A stretch of 35,712 nucleotides of DNA from the NCBI GenBank assembly GCA_902565955.1, contig CACFGR010000007.1, positions 1 through 35,712 on the forward strand, written 5' to 3'. The stretch's first letter is position 1, and each line of letters starts with the position of its first letter. The notes under the pieces are model-generated. The model was not told the origin of the DNA, did not search any database, and saw only the letters and a list, made by a program, of their open reading frames with translations. A program made the translations under genes and the position numbers. Shown here in pieces: positions 1 through 9,462 of this stretch. Source of the stretch: an uncultured Pelagibacteraceae bacterium (GTDB lineage Bacteria > Pseudomonadota > Alphaproteobacteria > Pelagibacterales > AG-422-B15).

Positions 1-1
1 G

Positions 2-520
2 AAAAAAATTCTCGAGAATGTCTTTGAAAAAGGCGATCGATGGTTCTCTTCTGGGGACTTGCTTAAAAAAGATAAGCAGGGATATTACTATTTTGTTGAC
101 CGTATAGGAGATACTTTTAGATGGAAATCAGAGAACGTATCAACCAACGAAGTAAGTGAAGCCATCTCTGCGTATAAAGGTATTGATGAAGTCAACGTTT
201 ATGGAGTTGAAGTACCAAATCAAGACGGTAGAGCAGGAATGGCTTCTTTAGTTGTAAATGATGAATTTAAATTAGAGCAGCTTTATGAATATCTGACTGA
301 GCAATTGCCAGCTTATAGTGTTCCAGTATTTATTAGGATAAGTCCAGAAATAGAAAAAACTGGGACGTTCAAGTATAAAAAAACTGACTTAGTAAAAGAC
401 GGTTACGACCCAACAAAAATTAAAGATCCTATTTACTTTGCTTCAGGTGATGAAAAAAAATATTTAAATTTAGATCAAGATTCTTTCAATAAAATAAATA
501 GCAGAGAAATTCGAGTCTAA
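2..520 (+). CDS. Long/very-long-chain acyl-CoA synthetase, FATP/SLC27-like, C-terminal fragment (5' truncated by window edge)
   Basis: Frame stays open from base 2: KKILENVFEKGDRWFSSGDLLKKDKQGYYYFVDRIGDTFRWKSENVSTNEV, the ANL-superfamily C-terminal motif region in its FATP-like form. Confidence 0.88.
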   Translation, partial: KKILENVFEKGDRWFSSGDLLKKDKQGYYYFVDRIGDTFRWKSENVSTNEVSEAISAYKGIDEVNVYGVEVPNQDGRAGMASLVVNDEFKLEQLYEYLTEQLPAYSVPVFIRISPEIEKTGTFKYKKTDLVKDGYDPTKIKDPIYFASGDEKKYLNLDQDSFNKINSREIRV

Positions 521-1701
521 AAATATTTTGCTAATTTAATTGAAAATACTGAATCCTCCTCAAAAGCATATGTAAAGTCTTGACTGTCAATGCTTCCATT
601 AAATGTAGCATCAATAAACAATTTTACATTATTATTAATTCTTTGCTCATATTCAGCAATAAATCTATTTGAATTTCCTCTCATGTCGATAAACATCCCA
701 GCTAAAAGAGATGTCGAATTAATATCATTTTTAGTCCATCTTAAGGCTGCAACGCTGTCATTATTAAAGGGATAACTATTTCTATCATCAAAAGAGTATT
801 CAATGACAAGGCCTAGATCACTTTGAGAATCTCTAATTCCGTAAAAAGTATATTCAAAGCCTCCTGCAACACCCAGATGTCTCTCGTTCCCGTCTTTAGC
901 GCTTAATGCCTCTAATTTATACAGCCAAGCACCTTTTGTTGCTTGAATGTCAAGGCTGGTTTGTGAGAGAGTTGTATAGTGAGGATTAAACTTAAGAGTT
1001 GAAGGATTAATATCTAGTTGCGGTGCGCGATTATTGCCATAAAAATGTGCAACACCAATATCATAATCGTCATAAACCATTGAATATCTTAGGGCAAAAT
1101 CTAACTTTTGTTCTTTAGAAGATGATTCATAAGTTATTGAGTTTTGATCCACTTCGAGGGCAAGTCTGGGTCTACCATTTTTACTGGGAAACTTTCTCTC
1201 AATAAAATAAGGCATTAAATAAAGGTCAATTGTTCCATAATTATTATCATAAGCTAGTGAAAGCAAAGGTTGGCCAAGCTTTTTAGTGCCAGTCATATCC
1301 TCAGCTAGGTTCGATTGATTGATTATATCAATAATGTTAAAACTTTCGTTTACTCCCCAAAAAATTATTTCATTACCGATTTTAAAAGTATAGTTTTCAA
1401 AATATTGCTCATATTTCAATTTTTGAAAATCAATATAACGTCTTTCACTATCTTTCTCATCGTACCTAGCAATTACACTGATTGTTATTTTCGCATCCCT
1501 TTCATCTAAATAGGAGATAAAATTACCTTTGGTAAAAAAAGAATAGTTATTTTTTGATTGATGATGTTTGCCGTCACCATTTGTAAATATTGAAAATTCA
1601 GGCTGGACTAGTCCATATAGTTTGTATTCAAGGGCATTTACATTAAATGAAAAGATAAAAGTAACAATTAGAGTAATGTTTAAAAATTTTATATAAATCA
1701 C
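517..1701 (-). CDS. Putative outer-membrane beta-barrel protein (DUF1302-like)
   Basis: N-terminal signal peptide (MIYIKFLNITLIVTFIFSFNVNA), alternating-pattern strands, C-terminal aromatic residue (..FSIKLAKYF); sits next to MMPL and LolA-like genes. Confidence 0.6.
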   Translation of the reverse strand: MIYIKFLNITLIVTFIFSFNVNALEYKLYGLVQPEFSIFTNGDGKHHQSKNNYSFFTKGNFISYLDERDAKITISVIARYDEKDSERRYIDFQKLKYEQYFENYTFKIGNEIIFWGVNESFNIIDIINQSNLAEDMTGTKKLGQPLLSLAYDNNYGTIDLYLMPYFIERKFPSKNGRPRLALEVDQNSITYESSSKEQKLDFALRYSMVYDDYDIGVAHFYGNNRAPQLDINPSTLKFNPHYTTLSQTSLDIQATKGAWLYKLEALSAKDGNERHLGVAGGFEYTFYGIRDSQSDLGLVIEYSFDDRNSYPFNNDSVAALRWTKNDINSTSLLAGMFIDMRGNSNRFIAEYEQRINNNVKLFIDATFNGSIDSQDFTYAFEEDSVFSIKLAKYF

Positions 1702-1704
1702 TTA

Positions 1705-2493
1705 TTAATCTGCTAGTCGTAACAAACTAGATTTTTCAAAGTCTTTTTTATTGATTCCAACATTAAGTTCACGATTGATCCACTTATAAATAGTTTTATT
1801 TTTATTTTGATGATTCACAACTTTAAAAGTATCAGCATTCCAAATTTTATCATTATACAGTTGGTAATCTTCAAAATATAATGTTTTCAACAATTCACCT
1901 TTCCTATCAAAGTATTCTATCATTCTTGGTCTCAGCAACTTGTCAGTAAAACCAATTCTTTTTGTATAACCAGAATTTTTATACTTTGGTATTGAAACAA
2001 GTTTATAGCAAATCTCTCCTTCATATTCTTCCTCTCCAATAAACTTCCATTCATACTTTCTATAATCATTCCCAGAGAAGTCTTCAAAAGCTATTTCACT
2101 ACCCATAAAAGATCCTGATTTATTACTAGATGAGATCCTTTTCACTCTACCTAAAGCAGGCAAATACAACCATTGATCATCATCATCATTTACATGAGTG
2201 TGTGAAAGCATTACCGTTCCTTCAACATCCTTAGGTTTATTAAAAAATATTATAGATTTATCCCCATCATTGGGATCATCATTCTCTAGTGTTTTTCCTG
2301 AAATCTCCCTTATCACTTCATTTCCTTTTGGATCAACAAGTATCATCAGTTGGTCAGACTCACTATCAACATAACCACGGGTACTTTCATAAGACTCTTT
2401 TGCAATTCTCAAACCTTTTTCAAAATTGTCCTCACTTAAAAGGTTGGTATTAACAGAAATCAAAAAAATTAAGATTAATAAGCATTTATACAT
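1705..2493 (-). CDS. Outer membrane lipoprotein-sorting protein, LolA-like fold
   Basis: Signal peptide, then a WLYLPALGRVKRISSSNKSGSFMGSEIAFEDFSG-type motif characteristic of this family. Confidence 0.85.
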   Translation of the reverse strand: MYKCLLILIFLISVNTNLLSEDNFEKGLRIAKESYESTRGYVDSESDQLMILVDPKGNEVIREISGKTLENDDPNDGDKSIIFFNKPKDVEGTVMLSHTHVNDDDDQWLYLPALGRVKRISSSNKSGSFMGSEIAFEDFSGNDYRKYEWKFIGEEEYEGEICYKLVSIPKYKNSGYTKRIGFTDKLLRPRMIEYFDRKGELLKTLYFEDYQLYNDKIWNADTFKVVNHQNKNKTIYKWINRELNVGINKKDFEKSSLLRLAD

Positions 2494-2500
2494 AATTTAA

Positions 2501-4795
2501 TTATATCACATTCTTTCTTCTAAATATTAACAATAATGCAGGCAATAAAAATAGATCAATAATTAGTGCGATGAGAATAATGAGTGCGCACATACCGCCA
2601 AGAATAAAATTTGTTTGAAAACTAGACTGTAGTAGGAATGCAAAGCCACTAAATAAACATATTGATGCAACAATAATAGGAAAACCTACGTACTTGAAAC
2701 AATATTGGATTGCGTCAGAAGCATTTAAGTTAAGTGACTCAGCCTTTTTATATTTGGATAGAAAGTGTATTGTTGCATCTACGACTAGTCCTAAAGATAC
2801 TAAAATAGATAAAGTATGACTAAAAGTTACGATGTTTGTAAAAATTGCAAGTATTCCATAAGACAGAATAAACGGCACAACATTTGGAACTATACTAATT
2901 AACCCCAACTTTAGACTTCTAAGTGTAATTCCAATAACAATTACGATGAATGAAAATGAGAATAAAAGCCCTCTCATTAGGCCATTCGTATTTTCTTGGT
3001 ACACATATGGCATCATTATAGGTATACCAACTACCCCATCCGTTTGATACCCTTGAAGATTATTTCTAATCCATTCATCAGTTCTTTCGTTAAATTCTAT
3101 GGACTCTTTTGAAGTAGCCATATTAAGTCTAATCAGTAATCTTGACTCTGATTTGTCTGCAGTCATTTGATTTTTTAAATCCATTCCATATGGCACAGAA
3201 AATTCATACATGAGAAGATATTGAGCATTAAGAGGCTTATTATCTGGGATTGAATAAAACTCATTATTTCCTCCATTCATATTTTTATTTAATGTTTTAA
3301 TAATGTCGGAAACAGTGGTTACAGTAACAACTTCATCTTGTGTTTCAAGCCATCTGGCAAACTCATCAATTTTTTTCAGATATTCAGGACTTGTTATTCC
3401 ATCTGTTTCTTCTGATGATAAGTTTGCAAATATAAAAAAGGAGCTGCCAAATTCATCATTGACAATATTTTTTACCTCAACCCAGTCATCTACTCTGTCA
3501 AAATAACTATCAAAATCATCATCGAAATAGAGGTTAGGAATGAAATTAATAAGTAATAAGGAGGCAAGCCCTATAAAAGTAATTATATAAAGTTTAAATC
3601 TATAAATTAGATCACCCAATTTACTCAGAGCATTTAGTACCACTGAGGATTTTCCATCGGTCTTGATGGGCATAAGCATAAAAATTATTGGTAGTATTGT
3701 TACAGATAAAATAAAGCTGAAAGTAGATCCGATAACAACAGTATTTGCCATTTCACTAAAAGCAGGAATTTTTCCGAAATTGACTCCTGCCACTCCAACT
3801 GCAGTAGTAAAGCTTGTAAGAAATACTGGAGTAAAATTAATTTTCATACTTTCGACAATTGATTTTTTCTTATCCATTCCTTCATTCATATTTGTTAATG
3901 CAATAGACAAAATATGAATGGCATGCGCTAAGGCTATAGTAAGAATCAAAATAGGTGCAATAATCAATGGCGGCTGCGCTTCAAAACCAAGCCATCCGGC
4001 CATTCCCATTGACGGTAGAATAGATAAAAAAATCACAATTAATGAAATTGCTGAAGCCGTAATAGATCTTAATAATATGTATGACAGAATAATAATAAGT
4101 GCCAAAAATCCCGGGTACATTGAAGTTGCATCTGATCTTGCTGTTGTTTGAAAGTTATTTGAATACATTGCTGAACCAGCAACTGTTACGAAAATATCTG
4201 GATATTTGGAATTGAAATACGCTTTTTGCTCATTGGCAAATTCGATCGGATCTTCAAAACCTATATCTTCAGGTACATCAAGACTTATATTTATGAATGA
4301 TACTCTACCACTTTCAGACAATATGAAATTTACTATAGTTCTTTCTTGAAGCGCTAAAGATTTCAATTCCTGAAGACTGTTTTCATCCATCAAGTCAGTA
4401 CCGCTTATGAAGTCAGATATATTAATGTCATCACCATCTACGGTCGTATACTGAAAATTTGTTAATGAACTTACTCTTGAAGAAAAAGGTGTTTGCCAAG
4501 ACACTTCAGTTAATTCATGTATTAATTGAATGACATCTTTTTGAAAAATATCGCCGTTGTTTGGTTTAATTACGAATGACAATGTGTCTATCATTCCATA
4601 TTTTTCTTCTAGATTTAGAATATCTTGGTAATTTGGCTGGCCGCTCTCAACAAAACCTCTATATCCTGATGGTGCTTCCAAAAATCGAGCTCCAGCAGTT
4701 GCAACCAAAACTAGTAATAAAATAGCAATAAGCGTCTTAATTCTGTGGTCCAAAATACTGACTGTGTATTTTTCTATTATTGCTTCAAAATTCAT
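2501..4795 (-). CDS. RND superfamily / MMPL-family transporter
   Basis: 764 aa, two hydrophobic multi-TM blocks each preceded by a large extracytoplasmic loop; family-like sequences such as LVVDATIHFLSKYKKA. Confidence 0.85.
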   Translation of the reverse strand: MNFEAIIEKYTVSILDHRIKTLIAILLLVLVATAGARFLEAPSGYRGFVESGQPNYQDILNLEEKYGMIDTLSFVIKPNNGDIFQKDVIQLIHELTEVSWQTPFSSRVSSLTNFQYTTVDGDDINISDFISGTDLMDENSLQELKSLALQERTIVNFILSESGRVSFINISLDVPEDIGFEDPIEFANEQKAYFNSKYPDIFVTVAGSAMYSNNFQTTARSDATSMYPGFLALIIILSYILLRSITASAISLIVIFLSILPSMGMAGWLGFEAQPPLIIAPILILTIALAHAIHILSIALTNMNEGMDKKKSIVESMKINFTPVFLTSFTTAVGVAGVNFGKIPAFSEMANTVVIGSTFSFILSVTILPIIFMLMPIKTDGKSSVVLNALSKLGDLIYRFKLYIITFIGLASLLLINFIPNLYFDDDFDSYFDRVDDWVEVKNIVNDEFGSSFFIFANLSSEETDGITSPEYLKKIDEFARWLETQDEVVTVTTVSDIIKTLNKNMNGGNNEFYSIPDNKPLNAQYLLMYEFSVPYGMDLKNQMTADKSESRLLIRLNMATSKESIEFNERTDEWIRNNLQGYQTDGVVGIPIMMPYVYQENTNGLMRGLLFSFSFIVIVIGITLRSLKLGLISIVPNVVPFILSYGILAIFTNIVTFSHTLSILVSLGLVVDATIHFLSKYKKAESLNLNASDAIQYCFKYVGFPIIVASICLFSGFAFLLQSSFQTNFILGGMCALIILIALIIDLFLLPALLLIFRRKNVI

Positions 4796-4829
4796 AAGTT
4801 TAGATCTATATGTAAAGTAATATAAGACA

Positions 4830-5771
4830 ATGAATATAAAAGAAAATAAACAAATATTACTTATTTCGCCGAGAGGCTTTTGTGCCGGGGTTACACGAGC
4901 AATAGATACAGTAGTCGAAGTTTTAGAAAAGTTTGGACCTCCCGTTTACGTTAAACATGAAATTGTTCATAACAAGCATGTAATTGATGATCTAAAAGCA
5001 AAAGGCGCAATATTCATTGAGGATATCAACGATGCTCCTAGTGATAAACCACTGGTTTTTTCAGCTCACGGTGTAGCAAAAAATATTTTAGATACGGCCA
5101 AACAAATGAATAAATATGTAGTTGATGCAACTTGTCCATTGGTTACAAAAGTTCATGTTCAAGCAATAAAATTTTACAATCTAAATTACAAAATAATTTT
5201 AATTGGTCATAAAAATCATCCAGAGGTAGAGGGAACACTTGGTCAATTACCCGCGGGCGCAATTGTGTTAATAGAAAATGTAGATGATATTCAAAATTTG
5301 AAGTTTGAAAATGAAGATAAACTTGCATATGTAACTCAAACAACACTATCTGTTGATGATACGAAGGAAATTATCGATGCCCTAAAGAAAAGGTTTCCTC
5401 ATATAAAATCATCGCCTAAAGAAGATATTTGTTATGCAACAACAAATAGGCAGAATGCCATTAAAGACTATGCTCATGAATGCGACTCTTTCATTGTTGT
5501 AGGATCAAAAAATTCATCAAATTCAAATCGTTTAGTTGAAGTAGCAAAAAAATCTGGATGTGATCTTTCTGTGCTATTAGAAAATGCAAGTAATTTAAAT
5601 ATTGATAATTATAAAAATCATCAAACTATAGGTCTTTCTTCAGGAGCCTCTGTTCCGGATATACTTGTTCAAGATGTTATTTCTAAATTTAGAGAAGCAT
5701 TTGAAATTAATGTTAAAGAAGTTGGTGCAGGTGAAGAAAATATAAGTTTTAAATTACCAAGAGGAATTTAA
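4830..5771 (+). CDS. ispH: 4-hydroxy-3-methylbut-2-enyl diphosphate reductase
   Basis: ISPRGFCAGVTRAID, HEIVHNKHVIDDL, DATCPLVTKVH, IGHKNHPEVEGT, ICYATTNRQ, SSGASVPDILV. Confidence 0.97.
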   Translation: MNIKENKQILLISPRGFCAGVTRAIDTVVEVLEKFGPPVYVKHEIVHNKHVIDDLKAKGAIFIEDINDAPSDKPLVFSAHGVAKNILDTAKQMNKYVVDATCPLVTKVHVQAIKFYNLNYKIILIGHKNHPEVEGTLGQLPAGAIVLIENVDDIQNLKFENEDKLAYVTQTTLSVDDTKEIIDALKKRFPHIKSSPKEDICYATTNRQNAIKDYAHECDSFIVVGSKNSSNSNRLVEVAKKSGCDLSVLLENASNLNIDNYKNHQTIGLSSGASVPDILVQDVISKFREAFEINVKEVGAGEENISFKLPRGI

Positions 5772-5772
5772 A

Positions 5773-6219
5773 TTGAATTTAAACAATCTTAGCTGGAAAT
5801 ATAGTAATCCACATATCTTGGAATTTAAAGTTGCCAGTGATGACATTGACATTCTTGGCCATGTTAACAACAAAGTATATTTGAACTGGTGTGAACATGT
5901 CAGCTGGGATCATTCTGCAAAATTAGGTATAACTCCTGATACTTATAAAAAAAATCAATGTGCATGTGTTGTTATTAGGAGTGAAAATAATTTTTCTGGA
6001 TCACTTTTCATTGATGATAAAATTGCAATTTCAACATGGATTACTAAAACTGATAAAAAAATTAGATTGAGTAGATTTTTTCAAATAATAAATATTACAA
6101 AAAATCAAACTGTCTTTACATCAAATGTTGACTATGCGTGTGTGAGTCTTATTAATTTTAAGCCAGTAAGAATGCCGGAAATTTATAAAAATAGTTATGA
6201 AGTTACTTGTGATGTTTAA
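5773..6219 (+). CDS. Acyl-CoA thioesterase, hotdog fold (4-hydroxybenzoyl-CoA thioesterase-like); TTG start
   Basis: DIDILGHVNNKVYLNWCEHVSWDH motif. Confidence 0.8.
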   Translation: MNLNNLSWKYSNPHILEFKVASDDIDILGHVNNKVYLNWCEHVSWDHSAKLGITPDTYKKNQCACVVIRSENNFSGSLFIDDKIAISTWITKTDKKIRLSRFFQIINITKNQTVFTSNVDYACVSLINFKPVRMPEIYKNSYEVTCDV

Positions 6220-6697
6220 GTTAAGAAATGTAACTATAGAGGATATAAAAGATATCATTTTGATTAATGAAGATGCCATTCCTGCTGTGAACTCCGTATC
6301 ATATGAAGAGTTTTTAAATTTTTATGAAAAAAAAACTTATTTTAAAGTTGCTATCAACAGTGATAAAAATATTTGTGGGTTTTTACTTGTTTTGCCTTCA
6401 GGCCTTGATTATCAGAGTTTAAATTATAAGTGGTTTACTGAAAGATATGGTGATTTTGCGTACATAGATAGAATTGCTATATCGAGTAAATATAGAGGAT
6501 TGGGTATAGGTAAAAGTCTGTATCTCGATCTCGAAAGATCACTAGATGAATATAATATGATTGCATGCGAATTTAACATAGAACCACCAAATCCAATCTC
6601 TAAAAAATTTCATGAAAGTTTAAATTATAAGAATGTAGGCTTTCAGTTTACTGAAAATAATACAAAAAAAGTTTCATTAATGGTTAAAAATATCTAA
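6212..6697 (+). CDS. GNAT-family N-acetyltransferase
   Basis: IDRIAISSKYRGLGIGKSLYLDLE acetyl-CoA binding motif; the internal ATG at 6212 is preferred over the ORF-track start at 6197. Confidence 0.8.
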   Translation: MFKLRNVTIEDIKDIILINEDAIPAVNSVSYEEFLNFYEKKTYFKVAINSDKNICGFLLVLPSGLDYQSLNYKWFTERYGDFAYIDRIAISSKYRGLGIGKSLYLDLERSLDEYNMIACEFNIEPPNPISKKFHESLNYKNVGFQFTENNTKKVSLMVKNI

Positions 6698-7806
6698 TGA
6701 GTACTAATTTCGTAGATGTACTAGTAATTGGTGGAGGGGTTATTGGATTAGCAATAGCTAAAAATTTTGCTGCTAAAGGTTATGAAGTCATTGTATTGGA
6801 GAAAGAAAATACTTTTGGTTCTGTTACTAGTTCAAGAAACAGCGGAGTCATTCATGCAGGTGTTTATTATGACAAGGACTCAATGAAGGCTAAATTTTGT
6901 GCCGATGGAAATCGTAGAATGTATGAATATTGTCAAAAATTTAATGTGCCTCACATTAATACAGGAAAGTTCATTGTCGCAACATCTCCCAATGAAATTC
7001 CCAAACTCGAGGAAATTTTTTCCAAAGCAGAATATAATGGCGTTGAAGGAATAGAAAGAGTAACAGGAAATTACGTTACCAGCAAAGAGCCTTTAGTGGA
7101 ATGTATTGAGGCATTATTCGTGCCATCATCAGGCATTGTTGATCAAAACTCTCTCATGAGGTCTTATCTTGGTGAATTGGAGGAAAGCTCCGGCAATATT
7201 GTTTTTAATTCACAATTCTTACGTTCTGAAATTCATGGTGATAAATACTGTTCTACTTTGCTAAGTGATGGAGAAGAAATAATCATAGAATCGTCAGTCA
7301 TAATAAATGCTGCTGGTCTAAATGCTGAAAATATTGCAAATAATATTCTACCCTTAGATAAAAAATATATTCCCAAGACATATTTCGCAAAAGGTAACTA
7401 TTTCGAAACGGGAAAAGACCTAAAGATTCGACATCTAATTTACCCAATACCAAATGATGCAAGTCTTGGCTTGCATTTGGGATTAGATTTAGGAATGCAA
7501 GTTAGATTTGGACCTGATGTTGAATGGGTAGATGAAATTGATTATGAAGTGAAAAAAGATAGACAAGTTTTGTTTCATAATGATGTTATAAAATATATTC
7601 CCTCAATCAAAATTGAAGATCTTAAAGCTGGATATTCAGGTGTAAGACCAAAACTTAAGAATAAAGGTGAGGGTAAAAGTGACTTTTTAATTCAAGGAGA
7701 AGAGACACATGGTATTAAAAATCTTGTTAACTTATTTGGAATGGAATCTCCCGGGTTGACTTCTTCACTTGTTATCGGAGAATACGTTACCAATATGATA
7801 AATTAA
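6697..7806 (+). CDS. FAD-dependent oxidoreductase, L-2-hydroxyglutarate dehydrogenase/oxidase-like
   Basis: DVLVIGGGVIGLAIAKNFAAKGYEVIVLEKE dinucleotide-binding motif; SSRNSGVIHAGVYY. Confidence 0.85.
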   Translation: MSTNFVDVLVIGGGVIGLAIAKNFAAKGYEVIVLEKENTFGSVTSSRNSGVIHAGVYYDKDSMKAKFCADGNRRMYEYCQKFNVPHINTGKFIVATSPNEIPKLEEIFSKAEYNGVEGIERVTGNYVTSKEPLVECIEALFVPSSGIVDQNSLMRSYLGELEESSGNIVFNSQFLRSEIHGDKYCSTLLSDGEEIIIESSVIINAAGLNAENIANNILPLDKKYIPKTYFAKGNYFETGKDLKIRHLIYPIPNDASLGLHLGLDLGMQVRFGPDVEWVDEIDYEVKKDRQVLFHNDVIKYIPSIKIEDLKAGYSGVRPKLKNKGEGKSDFLIQGEETHGIKNLVNLFGMESPGLTSSLVIGEYVTNMIN

Positions 7807-8666
7807 AAAAGGAACTCTTTCCTTTGTGAATTTGATATATAAGACTTCATCTTCATCATAGCACCTTTTTCTATCTGTCTTACACGTTCTTTGGAAATTT
7901 TTAACTCCTTACCTAATATATCTAATGTCTTAACTTCCTCTGAAAGGTGTCTATCCTTGATTATTTTTACTTCCCTTTCATCAAGTATCTCTAAAGTTTG
8001 TTTTATTAAGTCTTTTTTGAAATTTACTTGATCCTTTTCAAATACCTTATCATCAGGTCTTGCATCTTCATCCTCAATGAGTTCCATAAACTCACTTTCA
8101 CTTTCGTCATTAATTTTATGGTTGAGAGAACTATCGTTTTGACTAATTCTGCTATCCATTTTTATAACATCAGAAGTTGAAATATTTAAATCATTAGCGA
8201 TGCCTTGCGCAGTACGAAAATCAATTGATCCATGTTCCGTCTGATGAATTTTCTGTTTTAATTTTCTGAGACTAAAAAATAGACTTTTTTGTTTTGAGGT
8301 AGTTGCAATTCTTACTAATGACCAATTTTTTAGAACGAAGTCTTGAATTGAAGCCCTGATCCACCATCCAGCATAAGTTGAAAATCTAACTTCTTTGTCC
8401 AATTCAAATCTTTCTGCAGCTTTCATAAGACCTATATTTCCCTCTTGAATAAGGTCACTTAAATTAAGACCGTAGTTCTTATACTTGACAGCAAAAGCAA
8501 TAACCAATCTTATGTGAGATTGAGTTAGTTCGTGTAATGCCTTTTCATCTTTGTTTTTGATCCATTTTTTTGCTAAAACCTTTTCATGATTCTCTTCAAG
8601 TAAAGGAATAGACATGGCTTTTTTAACAAAAGACTTCATTTCATTTGTATCATCAAAACTTGACAT
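7803..8666 (-). CDS. rpoH: RNA polymerase sigma-32 (heat shock) factor
   Basis: Sigma region 2 (DLIQEGNIGLMKAAERFELDKEVRFSTYAGWWIRASIQDFVLKNWSLVRI) followed by the RpoH-box-like QKSLFFSLRKLK. Start MSSFDD.. at 8666 preferred over 8687. Confidence 0.93.
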   Translation of the reverse strand: MSSFDDTNEMKSFVKKAMSIPLLEENHEKVLAKKWIKNKDEKALHELTQSHIRLVIAFAVKYKNYGLNLSDLIQEGNIGLMKAAERFELDKEVRFSTYAGWWIRASIQDFVLKNWSLVRIATTSKQKSLFFSLRKLKQKIHQTEHGSIDFRTAQGIANDLNISTSDVIKMDSRISQNDSSLNHKINDESESEFMELIEDEDARPDDKVFEKDQVNFKKDLIKQTLEILDEREVKIIKDRHLSEEVKTLDILGKELKISKERVRQIEKGAMMKMKSYISNSQRKEFLF

Positions 8667-8753
8667 GAATGAAAAATACAAATTCAATGTAAAAAGACAA
8701 TTTGAATCTTCAATTTTGAGGGTATAAAAACTGCCAATGTGGCTTAATTTAAT

Positions 8754-9092
8754 ATGAAAGACATTGTAAAATATGAAGATTTTGAAAAAATTGAGATCTT
8801 AGTAGGCACTATTTTAGAAGTAAAAACAAACGAAAAGGCGAGAAAACCAGCTTATGTGCTGAAAATAGATTTTGGAGAAAAAGTTGGTATTAAACAAAGT
8901 TCAGCTCAAATAACAAACTATTCAATTGAAGAGCTTCTTCATAAACAAATTATTGCAATATGTAATTTTGAGAAAAAAAATATCGCAGGTATTGAGTCAG
9001 AGGTATTAATTCTAGGCGCAATAAATGAAAATAAAGAGGTGATCTTGCTGCATCCACAACAAAAAGTAGATAATGGATCTAACGTTTGCTGA
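8754..9092 (+). CDS. csaA: CsaA-like tRNA-binding domain protein (export-related chaperone)
   Basis: FEKIEILVGTILEVKTNEKARKPAYVLKIDFGEKVGIKQSSAQIT. Confidence 0.85.
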   Translation: MKDIVKYEDFEKIEILVGTILEVKTNEKARKPAYVLKIDFGEKVGIKQSSAQITNYSIEELLHKQIIAICNFEKKNIAGIESEVLILGAINENKEVILLHPQQKVDNGSNVC

Positions 9093-9099
9093 ATTATAT

Positions 9100-9176
9100 T
9101 GGCGCGCTCGAGATGATTCGAACATCCGACCCCAGGATTAGGAATCCTGTGCTCTATCCTGCTGAGCTACGAGCGC
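9100..9176 (-). tRNA. tRNA-Arg (anticodon CCT), CCA encoded
   Basis: Minus strand: GCGCTCG TA GCTC AGCAGGATA GAGC ACAGGA TTCCTAA TCCTG GGGTC GGATG TTCGAAT CATCT CGAGCGC G CCA. Acceptor, D, anticodon and T arms all pair. Confidence 0.95.
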
Positions 9177-9364
9177 ATAATTAAAGATTTTTTCAAAAAA
9201 AAAATAATTTTTATTTTATTTTAACTAAAATAAATAAAAAAAAATAAATTTTTGTTACGATAAAAAAATCTAATAACTATAAGTATTTAAATACATTTAC
9301 TAACAATTTAAAATACATAGAAAAAAAAATTTAAAATCTAAAAAATTCAAAAAACAGCGAAAAA

Positions 9365-9393
9365 TTGACAGTTTTTTATAAAAGTTTAATCAT
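9365..9393 (+). promoter_or_regulatory. Candidate sigma-70-type promoter for the histone-like gene
   Basis: Perfect -35 TTGACA (9365-9370), 17-nt spacer, weak -10 AATCAT (9388-9393). Confidence 0.5.
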
Positions 9394-9404
9394 TGTATTA
9401 GAAC

Positions 9405-9420
9405 GAATCAATTTTGATTC
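9405..9420. promoter_or_regulatory. Perfect inverted repeat GAATCAA-TT-TTGATTC (possible operator)
   Basis: 16-nt symmetric element just downstream of the candidate promoter and upstream of the histone-like start codon. Confidence 0.4.
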
Positions 9421-9462
9421 ATCTACTAACCTCTAACTAAACCCAAACGGGGGGAGATAATT

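Noticed and set aside
3303-4151. Plus-strand ORFs of 67-84 aa antisense to the MMPL gene
   Set aside because: Lie entirely inside a well-supported minus-strand CDS; typical antisense open frames.
9100-9176. tRNA-Arg as an integration hotspot with an island
   Set aside because: No integrase next to it and no duplicated tRNA 3' end noticed; flanking genes look like core genome.
9179-9360. A/T homopolymer runs resembling a low-complexity or replication-type element
   Set aside because: No iterons, DnaA-box cluster or dnaA-type neighbourhood; treated only as an AT-rich leader.
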